From: Vibrio hannami
GTDB lineage: Bacteria; Pseudomonadota; Gammaproteobacteria; Enterobacterales; Vibrionaceae
Assembly (NCBI RefSeq): GCF_029589055.1
Contig: NZ_JARQZP010000007.1
Span: 1,922,001 to 1,986,000 of the forward strand
Direction: 5' to 3'
Length of the DNA stretch: 64,000 nt
Shown here in pieces: positions 54,430 to 63,979 of the stretch (its first letter is position 1; each line of letters begins with the position of its first letter). Both the position numbers and the translations under genes were made by a program. The notes under the pieces were generated by a model. It was given only the letters and a program-made list of their open reading frames with translations, did not search any database and was not told the DNA's origin.

Positions 54430-55521
54430 TTACCTTGGCGATATATTCGATAAACACTGAACGTGTACTGTTATCTCTTCCCTGTCATGGTATAGATGCT
54501 TAGCTTGTAGCTTAAACTTAACACCATTTTCAATCAGGAAGAGTTTCAGGTTTTCGATATCTTCCAGTACCTCGTCATAACGACCTTTCATTGGTAATTT
54601 GAGGTTAAATATCGCTTCTTTTGCCCAACCACTGATAATCCATTCACCCATCAGTTGCGCTACGCGCGATGGCTTTTCAATCATGTCACATACCAGCCAG
54701 GTGACATTTTTCTTAGCGGGCTCAAACTTAAAACCATCTTCAGTATGGTGCTTAACCTGTCCTGTCTCCATAAGGCTGTCGGCCATCATTCCATTATCCA
54801 CAGAATGGACAAACATAGAGCGCTTCACAAGTTGATATGTCCACCCTCCAGGACATGCACCTAGATCCACTGCCCACATGCCGGATGCTAAGCGTTCATC
54901 CCATTCATCCTTCGGAATAAACACATGAAACGCCTCTTCCAGCTTTAATGTTGAGCGGCTTGGCGCATCTGCAGGAAACTTCAATCGCGGGATTCCCATA
55001 AAGAACTGTGAGTTATTGCCTGTGTACGAATGACCAATATAACAATGACCCGGCTCAGTAAAACAGACATGCAATACAGGCTTTTTAGGGTTGTCTTTAT
55101 TAAACAGTATCCCTTTACCTCTAAGCGCCTGGCGCAATGGCACGGTAAACTTACGACAAAACTTAAGCAGCTCTTTCGCTTCGTTGGTATCTGGTGTTTC
55201 AATACGAATATCACCACAACGAGGAAGTGCTTCAATTTCAGCCAACTCATCAAGAATAGGGGAAATACGATCGTCAGCCGGTAGTTCTTCAAACTCGGCG
55301 GCAACTGCAAACATCTGACGAGCAAAAATCAGCGCATTAAAGTCCAGTTCTTTAACTAATTTCTCTGCATCCCCTTCCTGATAGCACTCAAACAGTACGA
55401 ATCCAGTATTCTTCTTTAGGCGAGGAAAACCATAAACCTCTAGATTGGTAGCCTTGTCCTGAATCTCGCCAGCACACTCTTTTTCAAATCCAGAGCGGCA
55501 ATAAAGCATTAACTGTTTCAC
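54430..55521 (-). CDS. rlmM: 23S rRNA 2'-O-ribose C2498 methyltransferase
   Basis: 363 residues. N-terminal THUMP-like region, then a Rossmann methyltransferase with the SAM motif AVDLGACPGGWTYQL near 220 and the catalytic Asp/Lys regions WLVCDMIEKPSRV and IFNLKLPMKGRYDEV. It modifies C2498 of 23S rRNA. In E. coli the same order rlmM-ygdD-gcvA occurs; the ygdD stop is four bases upstream. Confidence 0.95.
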   Translation of the reverse strand: MKQLMLYCRSGFEKECAGEIQDKATNLEVYGFPRLKKNTGFVLFECYQEGDAEKLVKELDFNALIFARQMFAVAAEFEELPADDRISPILDELAEIEALPRCGDIRIETPDTNEAKELLKFCRKFTVPLRQALRGKGILFNKDNPKKPVLHVCFTEPGHCYIGHSYTGNNSQFFMGIPRLKFPADAPSRSTLKLEEAFHVFIPKDEWDERLASGMWAVDLGACPGGWTYQLVKRSMFVHSVDNGMMADSLMETGQVKHHTEDGFKFEPAKKNVTWLVCDMIEKPSRVAQLMGEWIISGWAKEAIFNLKLPMKGRYDEVLEDIENLKLFLIENGVKFKLQAKHLYHDREEITVHVQCLSNISPR

Positions 55522-55525
55522 TAAT

Positions 55526-55918
55526 TTACCTCGCGTCTATTTTCAGAGCGGAATAGGCCATCATGCCCCAACCAACCATAAACATCAGCCCGCCAAAAGG
55601 AGTGATAGGGCCAAACCATTTAATTCCGGTCAGTGCCAGTGCGTACAAGCTTCCACTGAAACAAAGGATGCCGATAATAAAGCAAATCGCAGAGATGAAA
55701 AGTCCTTTTTTTGCCTGGTTGCTCACTTCCGTTCTCATTAGGGCAGCGCTTACTATTAGCGCTAGTGTATGCCAGGCCTGATATTGAACACCGGTGTTGT
55801 AGACACCTAGCTGGTAATTGCTGAGAACACTCCTCAATCCATGAGCACCAAATGCTCCCAGTGCAACACAGATCAATCCTGAAAAAGCACCTATAGCAAG
55901 CAAGTAATTAGACTTCAT
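55526..55918 (-). CDS. ygdD: DUF423 inner-membrane protein YgdD
   Basis: 130 residues from ATG 55918 (MKSNYLLAIGAFSGLICVAL), with four membrane segments and the family motif LGAFGAHGLR and the ending GPITPFGGLMFMVGWGMMAYSAL. A longer frame to 56074 lies inside gcvA and is rejected. It overlaps the gcvA end by 11 bases. Function unknown. Confidence 0.9.
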   Translation of the reverse strand: MKSNYLLAIGAFSGLICVALGAFGAHGLRSVLSNYQLGVYNTGVQYQAWHTLALIVSAALMRTEVSNQAKKGLFISAICFIIGILCFSGSLYALALTGIKWFGPITPFGGLMFMVGWGMMAYSALKIDAR

Positions 55919-56819
55919 CAAAAAGCACCTCCTGTTCACTTGCTGCCTTGGCAAGCATCCAGTCACGGAATTTTGCAACCCTGCCACTGTCGGCGTTTTT
56001 ATCATGGCACACAACGTAAAAAGCGTTTCGACTAACAAGCACTTCGTCAAAAGGGGCAACCAGGCGACCTGCATCTATTTCCGGTTGAGCTAACACATTG
56101 TTTCCCAATGCCACTCCCTGTCCATGCACCGCTGCCTGAAGCACCATGGTTGAGTGACTGAATATAGGCCCATGATTCACATTTATTTCCATCAACTCCT
56201 GTTGCTTAACAAATTGCTTCCAGTCCTTTCTGGAAGTGTCATGCAATAGGGTGTGGTGCTTAAGGTCTGTCAAAGCTTCAAGAGGCTTATTTCCAAGTAA
56301 AACCTGCGGCGAACAAAGCGGAACAAGGTATTCTTGATAAAGCTTATCAGATTTCAGACCAGGCCAGTTTCCTCGGCCGTAATAAATTGCGACATCCACA
56401 TCATCAGTTAAAGATCCTTCATCCATATCAACCGCTTTGATCCTTACGTCTATGTCTGGTTCCTGCTGATTAAAGTCAGCCAATCTTGGTACCAGCCACT
56501 GAATCGCGAAACTAGGTGGCAGGCTAATGGTTAACGCACCTTTCTCGCTACGCTCCAGCACTTTATCTGTCGCGTCAGCAATAGACGAGAAGATATCTTT
56601 TATATCAAGAAAGTAACTTTGACCTTCTTCAGTAAGCAATAGAGAACGATTTCGGCGTCGGAACAGCTTTATTCCCAAATATTCTTCAAGTGATTTTACC
56701 TGGTGGCTTACTGCAGCCTGGGTCACAAATAATTCTTCTGCAGCTCTTGTAAAGCTTAGATGGCGTGCTGCAGCCTCGAAAACTCTAAGGGAATTTAGGG
56801 GTGGTAAACGTCTGGACAT
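55908..56819 (-). CDS. gcvA: LysR-family glycine cleavage regulator GcvA
   Basis: 303 residues. Winged HTH at the N-terminus (PPLNSLRVFEAAARHLSFTRAAEELFVTQAAVSHQVKSLEEYLG across residues 5-48) and a LysR effector domain. It activates the gcv operon and gcvB with glycine and represses without it. Divergent from the gcvB sRNA, the arrangement that identifies it. Confidence 0.95.
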   Translation of the reverse strand: MSRRLPPLNSLRVFEAAARHLSFTRAAEELFVTQAAVSHQVKSLEEYLGIKLFRRRNRSLLLTEEGQSYFLDIKDIFSSIADATDKVLERSEKGALTISLPPSFAIQWLVPRLADFNQQEPDIDVRIKAVDMDEGSLTDDVDVAIYYGRGNWPGLKSDKLYQEYLVPLCSPQVLLGNKPLEALTDLKHHTLLHDTSRKDWKQFVKQQELMEINVNHGPIFSHSTMVLQAAVHGQGVALGNNVLAQPEIDAGRLVAPFDEVLVSRNAFYVVCHDKNADSGRVAKFRDWMLAKAASEQEVLFDEV

Positions 56820-56905
56820 AATGGATACTTAAGCATTAGTTTTTTTATGCGAAACATTATAAATTGTCGATTGTAGTTATGCTAGATAAATTCTATATTT
56901 CATCC

Positions 56906-57111
56906 CGCAACGATAGTCCGAACGGCATGATTCCTCTGAATCTATCGGCTTTTTGTTGCGATGTTGTGTTTGCAAACTCGATTTCGAGTTGGGTAGATTT
57001 CTACCACAAGTGGAGTGTTTACACCTTAAATACTCGACTTATACTTCCTGTATTATTTGACCTGTCTGTCAAAAAATTTTTATGCACTGCCAATTGGCAG
57101 TGCTTTTTTTT
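56906..57111 (+). ncRNA. gcvB: GcvB small RNA
   Basis: About 206 nt, the E. coli length. Diagnostic blocks are the GU-rich target seed GCGATGTTGTGTTTGCAA (56958-56975), CTTCCTGTATTATTTGACC, CTGTCTGTC and the terminator GCACTGCC/GGCAGTGC with eight T (57084-57111). Promoter -35 TTGTAG (56871-56876), 17-base spacer, -10 TATATT (56894-56899). It is an Hfq-dependent repressor of amino-acid and peptide transporter mRNAs, transcribed away from gcvA and expected to be activated by GcvA. Confidence 0.93.
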
Positions 57112-57147
57112 ATCTGAAATTAGGCTACAGGTTGCACAAATAGTATT

Positions 57148-57180
57148 AAAAAACGCGAGACTCTCATCTCGCGTTTTTTG
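57148..57180 (-). terminator. Terminator after thiI
   Basis: AAAAAACGCGAGA / TCTCGCGTTTTTT stem with loop CTCTCA-like; symmetric, also a back-up for gcvB. Confidence 0.8.
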
Positions 57181-57186
57181 CTTGTT

Positions 57187-57225
57187 ACTCATTACCTGAA
57201 GGACAAAGTCCTTCCTGTAACCTCT
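57187..57225. repeat. Partial copy of the GGAC/GTCC and GTAACCT repeat
   Basis: ATTACCTGAAGGACAAAGTC, then CTTCCTGTAACCT: a GAAGGAC/GTCCTTC hairpin flanked by ACCTG and a single CTGTAACCT, just after the thiI stop. Related to the units at 35150 and 54350 but with only one 7-mer. Confidence 0.45.
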
Positions 57226-57231
57226 GAACAG

Positions 57232-58680
57232 TTAAGGTCTGTAAACTTTTACGTTCTCGAATCCCTGCTCTTTTAGGTATAAGGCTTGCAAACGACTCAT
57301 CACGCCACGTTCGCAATAGAGTAGATATGTCTTTGATTGGTCCAGATCACCAAACTTAGTCGCTAGCTTATAGAAAGGAAGGTGTTTCACTTCCACATTT
57401 TCAATCTCTAGCGGTTTTTCATCTTCTTCGTCCGGGCTTCTGATATCCAGAACGATCGCATGCTCCTGTACCGCATCCACCAACTCCACTTCCGGAGCTT
57501 GCTGTTGAGTTTCTTTCTCGATGTCACGGATATCCATAACACGGGCGTTATACACAACCTGCTCAAGTACAGAGAAATCAAACTTAGCCTCTTCAGCTTC
57601 CAGTTTTTCTTTCACTGCTTTTACTGTTGGCTTTTTAGAGATAACACCACAGTACTCAGGCATTACCTTGGCAAAGTCTTCTGTGCCGATGTTACGCGCA
57701 AGATCGATGATATCTTCTTTATCCCAGTTAATTAGTGGACGCAGAATCAAAGTATCAGTAACACCATCAATATGGCGAAGGTTCGTCAAGGTCTGACTTG
57801 AAACCTGGCCCAGCGCTTCACCAGTAACCAAAGCCTGAATGCCAAACTTCTCAGCCAGCATTCCACCAGCACGCATAAACATACGCTTAAGCACAACACC
57901 CATCTGGCCATCGTCGACTTTCTCTAAGATCTCCGCAACCACTGGTTCGAAATCTACAGAAATGAATTTCACCTTGGCAGATGAACCATACTTGTTCCAC
58001 AGGAAGTGAGCGACCTGCTTTACACCAATCTCGTGCGCAGGACCACCTAAGTTAAAGAAGCAGTAATGCGTTTTTGAACCACGCTTAATGTGCAGATAAC
58101 TGGAAACACCCGAATCGAAACCACCGGAGATAAGGCTAAGCACATCTTCCTGAGTACCCAGAGGGAAACCACCAAGACCTTTGTGACGAGCGATTACCTG
58201 ATTAAGCTTATCGCTGGCAATTTCAAGATTTACGGTAACATCAGGCTTATTCAGTTTAACCTTAGCGCTCTCTACCGCCTGATTCAGGCCGCCGCCAACA
58301 TAACGTTCAAGCTCAATTGAAGTAAAGTCATGTTTACCACGACGCTTAACACGCACTACGAAAGTCTTGTTTTCGATCTTACTGCGGCTCAGCTCAAGCA
58401 CCTGCTCATAGATATCATGCATATCTTTGAACTCAGATTGCTTAACTTCAAGGACATGATGAATCCCCGGAGTTTGAGTAAGAACAGCCAGCACCTCGTT
58501 GTAGTACTCAGCACTATTTGCTGTTACTTCAATATGATCACGACGGTTAAACACAGCAACAGATTCCGTTTGACGCTGAATAATGTTTCGGATGTTGCAC
58601 TCCAGAATTCGGGTAAATCTTTTACGAACCGATTCACTTTTTACAAAAATTTCCGGATGTGGCTTAACTATAAATTTCAT
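57232..58680 (-). CDS. thiI: tRNA 4-thiouridine synthase / thiamine sulfurtransferase
   Basis: Makes s4U8 in tRNA and helps supply sulfur for the thiazole of thiamine. 482 residues: ferredoxin-like and THUMP domains (1-165), PP-loop ATPase with LISGGFDSGVSSYL near 185, and a C-terminal rhodanese domain with the active Cys in LLYCERGVMSRLQALY. All key residues are present. Confidence 0.96.
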   Translation of the reverse strand: MKFIVKPHPEIFVKSESVRKRFTRILECNIRNIIQRQTESVAVFNRRDHIEVTANSAEYYNEVLAVLTQTPGIHHVLEVKQSEFKDMHDIYEQVLELSRSKIENKTFVVRVKRRGKHDFTSIELERYVGGGLNQAVESAKVKLNKPDVTVNLEIASDKLNQVIARHKGLGGFPLGTQEDVLSLISGGFDSGVSSYLHIKRGSKTHYCFFNLGGPAHEIGVKQVAHFLWNKYGSSAKVKFISVDFEPVVAEILEKVDDGQMGVVLKRMFMRAGGMLAEKFGIQALVTGEALGQVSSQTLTNLRHIDGVTDTLILRPLINWDKEDIIDLARNIGTEDFAKVMPEYCGVISKKPTVKAVKEKLEAEEAKFDFSVLEQVVYNARVMDIRDIEKETQQQAPEVELVDAVQEHAIVLDIRSPDEEDEKPLEIENVEVKHLPFYKLATKFGDLDQSKTYLLYCERGVMSRLQALYLKEQGFENVKVYRP

Positions 58681-58799
58681 AGATCACTTCGCTGGTTGAA
58701 TAAGGTATTGATAGAGGCTATCACGATCTACTCATGCAGCCACGTCAAAATAGGCGCGAAATTATACACGAGTTGCTCTCAATTAGGAAAGGGAATAAA

Positions 58800-58825
58800 G
58801 AAGCGGGCATTTCGCCCGCTATTGC
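58800..58825 (-). terminator. Terminator after pomB
   Basis: AGCGGGC / GCCCGCT stem with loop GAAAT, followed by a modest T-rich stretch TCTTTATT on the minus strand. Confidence 0.65.
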
Positions 58826-58835
58826 TTTTATTTGA

Positions 58836-59792
58836 CTATTGTTGTTCAACACTCACTTCATCTGAGTACTTAGGTTTACCTTGTAGAATGCCTATTTCTA
58901 CCCTTCTGTTTTGCGAACGTAGCACCGCAGTAGAGTTATCGTTGAGAGGCTCGGTATCAGCCATACCTCTAACCCTGAGTCGTTTGTGATCGAAGCCTTT
59001 CACTTTCTCCATCTCATGTGCAACTGATACAGCTCGCTGTGAAGAGAGATCCCAGTTCGAGCGGTATAGCTCTGAATCCAAAATCTGATTATCTGTGTGA
59101 CCAGAAACCCGAACCACACCAGGTACATCTATTACCAGTTCGGCGATCTGTCGTACTAGTGGTCTGAACTTTGGTTGCAGGAAGGCGGAACCAGCCGGGA
59201 ACGCACCTTTCTCACGGATTCGGATTACGATCTCTTGCCCAAGGTTCTCCACCTCTATCGCGCCCTGAGAGATCTCACGCTCAAGTGCTTTCTTTATGCT
59301 CTCTTCTAATGAGTCCGTTTCTTCAGCAGCCTGAGACTGACTCACTTGCTCCTGAACTTCTTGAGATTCCGTCTGAGAATCCATAGACATCTTGGTAGAA
59401 GTTTGCGGTGACTGACCACCTGTCTGTTTACCAGCATCACGGCTCTTACCACCCGCTCTGTCAGATTCCCCTTCGTGAAAATCCAACGTTTGCTGAGTAA
59501 TATCAATCGTCTGCTGCATAATGACATCAATAGGTGTCGGTTCAGGCCTGCCCGGTCTGAACTCTTGAGCGATAACGCTGGTTCCCTTCGGAATGTCTTT
59601 TACTTCCAGACGGTTTTGTACACCAAAGGCAAACTTCATTGAGCCCGCTATCTGTTTAAATTTAAGTACATCCATCTCTGAAAACGATAGCAGGAGTACG
59701 AAAAAGCACATCAACAGGGACATAAGGTCCGCAAATGTACCCATCCATGCCGGGAGGCCGGGTGGTGGACAATTACAATCGTCTTGATCCAT
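58836..59792 (-). CDS. pomB: Sodium-type flagellar motor stator protein PomB
   Basis: 318 residues. A single N-terminal membrane helix holds the ion-binding Asp in MGTFADLMSLLMCFF (Asp near 24), followed by a plug region, a polar linker rich in Gln/Ser/Thr and an OmpA-like peptidoglycan-binding domain (VSGHTDNQ, LSSQRAVSVAHEM, RVRGMADTEPLNDN, RRVEIGIL). Forms the stator with PomA for the polar flagellum. 14-base gap to pomA. Confidence 0.95.
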   Translation of the reverse strand: MDQDDCNCPPPGLPAWMGTFADLMSLLMCFFVLLLSFSEMDVLKFKQIAGSMKFAFGVQNRLEVKDIPKGTSVIAQEFRPGRPEPTPIDVIMQQTIDITQQTLDFHEGESDRAGGKSRDAGKQTGGQSPQTSTKMSMDSQTESQEVQEQVSQSQAAEETDSLEESIKKALEREISQGAIEVENLGQEIVIRIREKGAFPAGSAFLQPKFRPLVRQIAELVIDVPGVVRVSGHTDNQILDSELYRSNWDLSSQRAVSVAHEMEKVKGFDHKRLRVRGMADTEPLNDNSTAVLRSQNRRVEIGILQGKPKYSDEVSVEQQ

Positions 59793-59806
59793 CTTTCTCT
59801 CTCCCG

Positions 59807-60571
59807 TTACTCGTTATCAACATCAAGAACACGCTTCTTCTCGTTGAGATAGTTCTTGAGATAGCCGTCGATAACTCGAGGGTTTTGACCGTCCTGAATT
59901 GCCAGGACGCCATCCATAATAAGGCGACGATTCAGCTTTTCCTGATCTTTACGCAAAGACAACTTATCGGCAATTGGGAAAAACAGCATGTTCGCCAGTA
60001 TTGCACCATATAGTGTTGTCAAAAGTGCTACCGCCATTGCAGGACCGATGGATTTCGGATCATCCATGTTAGAAAGCATGGCTACCAGACCAACCAGCGT
60101 ACCAATCATTCCCATCGCAGGGGCAACATCACCAAACTGACGAAAAGCCTCACTACCTTGTATATGACGCTCATCGGTTAATGCGATGTCCTTTGCGAGA
60201 GCAGCACGAACTACCTCCGCGTCGTGGCCGTCCACCAACAGATCGATACCCTTTTGCATAAAGCTGCTGGTAATTTCCATTTCCTCAAGAGCAAGAAAAC
60301 CACCTTTACGAGCGGCGTCCGCCATTTCAACGATTTTAGCAATCAGTTCTTCAGGATCGTCCGCTTTGAACATGAAAGCTTTACCGGCAATTTTGAATGC
60401 GCTGAAAAACTGGCCTAGTGTAAATTTTGCCAAAACCACACAACACGAACCACCAACCACGATTAGGATGGAGGTCACGTCTACAAACATCCCCAGACTG
60501 CCACCGAGGACCATTGCCATAATTACGAATGCAAAGGATCCGATGATACCTATTAATGTTGCTAAATCCAC
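59807..60571 (-). CDS. pomA: Sodium-type flagellar motor stator protein PomA
   Basis: 254 residues with four membrane helices, a large cytoplasmic loop (about 55-150) that touches FliG, and the ExbB/MotA-like core GDVAPAMGMIGTLVGLVAML near 150-170. With PomB it conducts Na+ and drives rotation. A sigma-28-type promoter lies 48 bases upstream. Confidence 0.95.
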   Translation of the reverse strand: MDLATLIGIIGSFAFVIMAMVLGGSLGMFVDVTSILIVVGGSCCVVLAKFTLGQFFSAFKIAGKAFMFKADDPEELIAKIVEMADAARKGGFLALEEMEITSSFMQKGIDLLVDGHDAEVVRAALAKDIALTDERHIQGSEAFRQFGDVAPAMGMIGTLVGLVAMLSNMDDPKSIGPAMAVALLTTLYGAILANMLFFPIADKLSLRKDQEKLNRRLIMDGVLAIQDGQNPRVIDGYLKNYLNEKKRVLDVDNE

Positions 60572-60618
60572 TAACCACCTCTTTCTGCAGTTTTCTGGCT
60601 AAACTCTGACTAGCCATT

Positions 60619-60645
60619 TTATCGGCAAAACCCTTCTATATTTTA
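60619..60645 (-). promoter_or_regulatory. Sigma-28 (FliA) promoter of pomAB
   Basis: Minus strand TAAA, exactly 15 bases, then GCCGATAA: a perfect match to the flagellar sigma-28 consensus TAAA-N15-GCCGATAA. The -10 ends 48 bases before the pomA start. The remainder of the 316-base pomA-xseB gap holds a TATAAT at 60779-60784 that could serve xseB; nothing else stands out. Confidence 0.85.
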
Positions 60646-60887
60646 GGCATTTATTCAAAAACAACTCACTTTTCTGCCAAAAGTCGAATTTCTACCCAAT
60701 TTCTGCTCAGAATAAGCTTTACCTAAAGAATTGCCAAGTTAACACTGTTGAATAATAGCTATAAGCCATTCAGGCAATTATAATATCGCCTTTACTGTGT
60801 CAATTTGATGAGTACCAACAACATCAGATTTGACCACACCTGCATGCTGGGGTAAGTTTCCAGCACTTTTCGCAAAGCAGATTAAAT

Positions 60888-61139
60888 ATGGCAACGAAAA
60901 AACCTGAAAATATGTCTTTCGAGGCAACACTTGAAGAGCTGGACTCCTTGGTAGAGCAGCTGGAAAATGGCGACTTAGCACTAGATGACGCACTCAAAAA
61001 GTTTGAGCGCGGGATCTCTCTTGCCAGAGCAGGACAAACTAAGCTCTCTGAAGCTGAGCAGCGCGTTTCCATTCTGCTAAGCAACGATGACGAAGCTGAA
61101 CTATCTGACTTCGAAAGTCAGTCAAACTTCGAAAACTAG
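60888..61139 (+). CDS. xseB: Exodeoxyribonuclease VII small subunit
   Basis: 83 residues, helical, with the family core SFEATLEELDSLVEQLENGDLAL read from residue 9 and KKFERGISLARAGQTKLSEAE. Several XseB chains bind one XseA (encoded elsewhere) to form ExoVII. First gene of the conserved xseB-ispA-dxs operon. Confidence 0.94.
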   Translation: MATKKPENMSFEATLEELDSLVEQLENGDLALDDALKKFERGISLARAGQTKLSEAEQRVSILLSNDDEAELSDFESQSNFEN

Positions 61140-61154
61140 AGAAGTAGGTAGTTA

Positions 61155-62039
61155 ATGTTAACGACTCTGACGTATTTTCAGGAAAGAAATAATCAGCAAC
61201 TTGATAGCTGGCTAGATAAACTTAGCTATCAGGAAGAGCCACTAGTAAAAGCGATGCGATACGGCTTATTGCTTGGTGGAAAAAGGGCAAGACCTTTTCT
61301 TGTGTACGTGACAGGTGAAATGTTGGGTTGCCCGCATGATGATCTTGACACTGCGGCATCGGCTATCGAGTGTATACACGCCTACTCGCTGATTCACGAC
61401 GATTTACCAGCGATGGATAACGATGAACTTCGTAGGGGCCAACCTACCTGTCATATCGAGTTTGATGAAGCGACTGCCATTCTTACCGGTGATGCGCTTC
61501 AAACGCTGGCCTTTACCATTTTAGCAGAAGGTAACTTATCAGCCGAAGGCGAAAAGGCGCGGGTAGATATGATTAAAAGTCTTGCTAAAGCGTCAGGTGC
61601 TCAAGGCATGTGTTTAGGGCAGGCTTTGGATCTCGGAGCTGAAAATCGCCTTGTCGATATTGAAGAACTAAAAGCAATCCACAGAAATAAGACCGGAGCT
61701 CTGATAAAGTGCGCGGTTCGATTAGGTGCTTTGTCAGCAGGAGAGAAAGGTAAAGCGGTACTCCCTTTGCTTGATAGATACGCCGATGCTGTAGGTTTAG
61801 CCTTCCAGGTACAGGATGACATACTCGATATAACCAGTGATACCGAAACTCTGGGCAAACCTCAGGGTTCGGATATTGAGCTGAACAAATCTACTTACCC
61901 TGCATTGTTAGGGTTAGATGGGGCAAAGCAAAAAGCTGGAAAACTTTTTGATGAAGCTATTCAAGCTCTGGAAGCGATCCCCTACAATACGCAATTACTC
62001 GAAGAGTTCGCCCGATACGTTGTCGAGCGCAAAAGTTAA
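61155..62039 (+). CDS. ispA: Farnesyl diphosphate synthase (geranyltranstransferase)
   Basis: Makes GPP and FPP from DMAPP and IPP. 294 residues. First Asp-rich motif HDDLPAMDNDELRRGQPT, second motif VQDDILDITSD, plus GGKRARP for IPP binding. FPP feeds UppS encoded at 32915. 15-base gap to xseB and 26 to dxs. Confidence 0.96.
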   Translation: MLTTLTYFQERNNQQLDSWLDKLSYQEEPLVKAMRYGLLLGGKRARPFLVYVTGEMLGCPHDDLDTAASAIECIHAYSLIHDDLPAMDNDELRRGQPTCHIEFDEATAILTGDALQTLAFTILAEGNLSAEGEKARVDMIKSLAKASGAQGMCLGQALDLGAENRLVDIEELKAIHRNKTGALIKCAVRLGALSAGEKGKAVLPLLDRYADAVGLAFQVQDDILDITSDTETLGKPQGSDIELNKSTYPALLGLDGAKQKAGKLFDEAIQALEAIPYNTQLLEEFARYVVERKS

Positions 62040-62065
62040 AATCACTATAAGAAAGTGCGCAGAAT

Positions 62066-63949
62066 ATGACTCTTGATATCTCAAAATATCCAACTTTATC
62101 TCTGGCGGATACGCCAGTTGAATTACGTAGTCTACCGAAAGAGACACTACCAAAGCTATGTGACGAACTGCGTACATATTTATTAAACTCTGTAAGCCAG
62201 TCTAGTGGTCACCTGGCTTCAGGTTTGGGTACGGTAGAACTAACGGTAGCACTTCACTATGTGTATAACACACCATTTGATCAGTTGATCTGGGATGTGG
62301 GTCACCAAGCGTATCCCCATAAGATTCTTACAGGTCGACGTGATCAGTTACCAACAATTCGTCAAAAAGACGGATTACATCCATTCCCATGGCGTGAAGA
62401 GAGCGAGTATGACGTACTTTCTGTTGGTCACTCCTCTACTTCTATCAGTGCCGCGCTTGGTATGGCGATCTCTGCTGAACAAGAAGGCAAAGACCGCAAG
62501 GTCGTCTCAGTTATTGGTGATGGTGCAATCACTGCTGGTATGGCATTCGAAGCACTAAACCACGCGGGAGATGTGCACTCCGATATGCTGGTCATTTTGA
62601 ATGACAACGAGATGTCGATTTCAGAAAACGTAGGAGCGCTAAATAACCATCTGGCACAAATTCTTTCTGGCACGACTTATACCTCTATTCGTGAAGGTGG
62701 TAAAAAAGTGCTTTCTGGCCTTCCTCCCATTAAAGAGCTGGTTAAGAAAACAGAAGAACATCTAAAAGGAATGGTTGTACCTGGCACCTTGTTTGAGGAG
62801 CTAGGCTTTAACTACATAGGCCCAATTGATGGTCATGATGTAAATGAACTGGTTAAGACGCTTAAAAATATGCGTGGCCTTAAAGGTCCTCAGTTCCTTC
62901 ATGTGATGACGAAAAAAGGTAAGGGTTATGAGCCCGCTGAACGAGACCCGATTGGCTATCATGGCGTACCTAAGTTTGATCCTAAGGATAATAGCCTTCC
63001 TAAAAGCAAAGGTGGCAAACCAACTTTCTCAAATATCTTTGGTGACTTCCTGTGCGACATGGCAGCACAAGATCCTAAGTTAATGGCAATTACTCCAGCT
63101 ATGCGTGAAGGCTCGGGTATGGTGCGATTCTCGAAAGAATACCCAGAACAATACTTTGATGTCGCTATTGCAGAGCAGCACGCAGTGACGCTGGCAACAG
63201 GTATGGCAATCGGAGGAAATAATCCTATCGTTGCAATTTACTCGACCTTCCTACAGCGCGGCTATGATCAGCTAATACATGATGTCGCTATCATGGATCT
63301 CCCGGTTATGTTTGCTATCGACCGTGCAGGCCTGGTAGGTGCTGACGGGCAGACTCACCAGGGTGCATTTGACCTGAGCTTCATGCGCTGTATTCCCAAT
63401 ATGGTCATTATGGCTCCAAGTGATGAGAATGAATGTCGTCAGATGCTTTACACTGGTCATAAGCACAATGGACCAAGTGCCGTTCGTTACCCTCGCGGCT
63501 CTGGTAATGGTACTGAAATCCAGCAGGAAATGGCTGAACTTGAAATCGGTAAAGGTCGAATTGTTCGTAAAACAGAGACTACGCTTTCGTCCCATAAAGT
63601 CGCAATACTTAGCTTTGGTACTATGCTGGAAAGCGCGTTGGAAGCTGCAGATTCACTGGATGCGACCGTCGCAGATATGCGCTTTGTGAAGCCACTCGAT
63701 GAAGCTCTGATTACTGAACTGACTCAGAACCACGATGTAATCGTTACGGTTGAAGAAAACGCCATAGCCGGCGGTGCTGGTGCTGGTGTTCTTGAGTTTA
63801 TGATGAAAGAGAAGCTTATTAAGCCTGTGCTCAATCTTGGTCTGCCCGATGAGTTTGTTGCTCAGGGAACTCAGGAAGAGATGCTTGAAGAACTTGGCCT
63901 TGATGGAAAAGGCATTGAAGCTGCTATTCGAGAGTATATTGAGAAGTAA
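62066..63949 (+). CDS. dxs: 1-deoxy-D-xylulose 5-phosphate synthase
   Basis: Thiamine diphosphate enzyme that joins pyruvate and glyceraldehyde 3-P, entry to the MEP pathway. 627 residues. Catalytic His in WDVGHQAYPHK, TPP-binding SVIGDGAITAGMAFEALNHAG to LNDNEMSIS, and the transketolase-like DVAIAEQHAVTLATGMA. The next pathway enzyme, Dxr, is in this window. Confidence 0.97.
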   Translation: MTLDISKYPTLSLADTPVELRSLPKETLPKLCDELRTYLLNSVSQSSGHLASGLGTVELTVALHYVYNTPFDQLIWDVGHQAYPHKILTGRRDQLPTIRQKDGLHPFPWREESEYDVLSVGHSSTSISAALGMAISAEQEGKDRKVVSVIGDGAITAGMAFEALNHAGDVHSDMLVILNDNEMSISENVGALNNHLAQILSGTTYTSIREGGKKVLSGLPPIKELVKKTEEHLKGMVVPGTLFEELGFNYIGPIDGHDVNELVKTLKNMRGLKGPQFLHVMTKKGKGYEPAERDPIGYHGVPKFDPKDNSLPKSKGGKPTFSNIFGDFLCDMAAQDPKLMAITPAMREGSGMVRFSKEYPEQYFDVAIAEQHAVTLATGMAIGGNNPIVAIYSTFLQRGYDQLIHDVAIMDLPVMFAIDRAGLVGADGQTHQGAFDLSFMRCIPNMVIMAPSDENECRQMLYTGHKHNGPSAVRYPRGSGNGTEIQQEMAELEIGKGRIVRKTETTLSSHKVAILSFGTMLESALEAADSLDATVADMRFVKPLDEALITELTQNHDVIVTVEENAIAGGAGAGVLEFMMKEKLIKPVLNLGLPDEFVAQGTQEEMLEELGLDGKGIEAAIREYIEK

Positions 63950-63979
63950 TAGCTCTTTCTTATCTGACTTTAATACGAG

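Noticed and set aside
56864..57199. 111-codon plus-strand ORF between gcvA and thiI
   Set aside because: It covers the gcvB RNA and its terminator; a coding gene running through a T8 terminator is not credible.
58330..58989. 219-codon ORF antisense to thiI and pomB
   Set aside because: Spans two confirmed genes and their terminator on the other strand; composition is non-protein-like.
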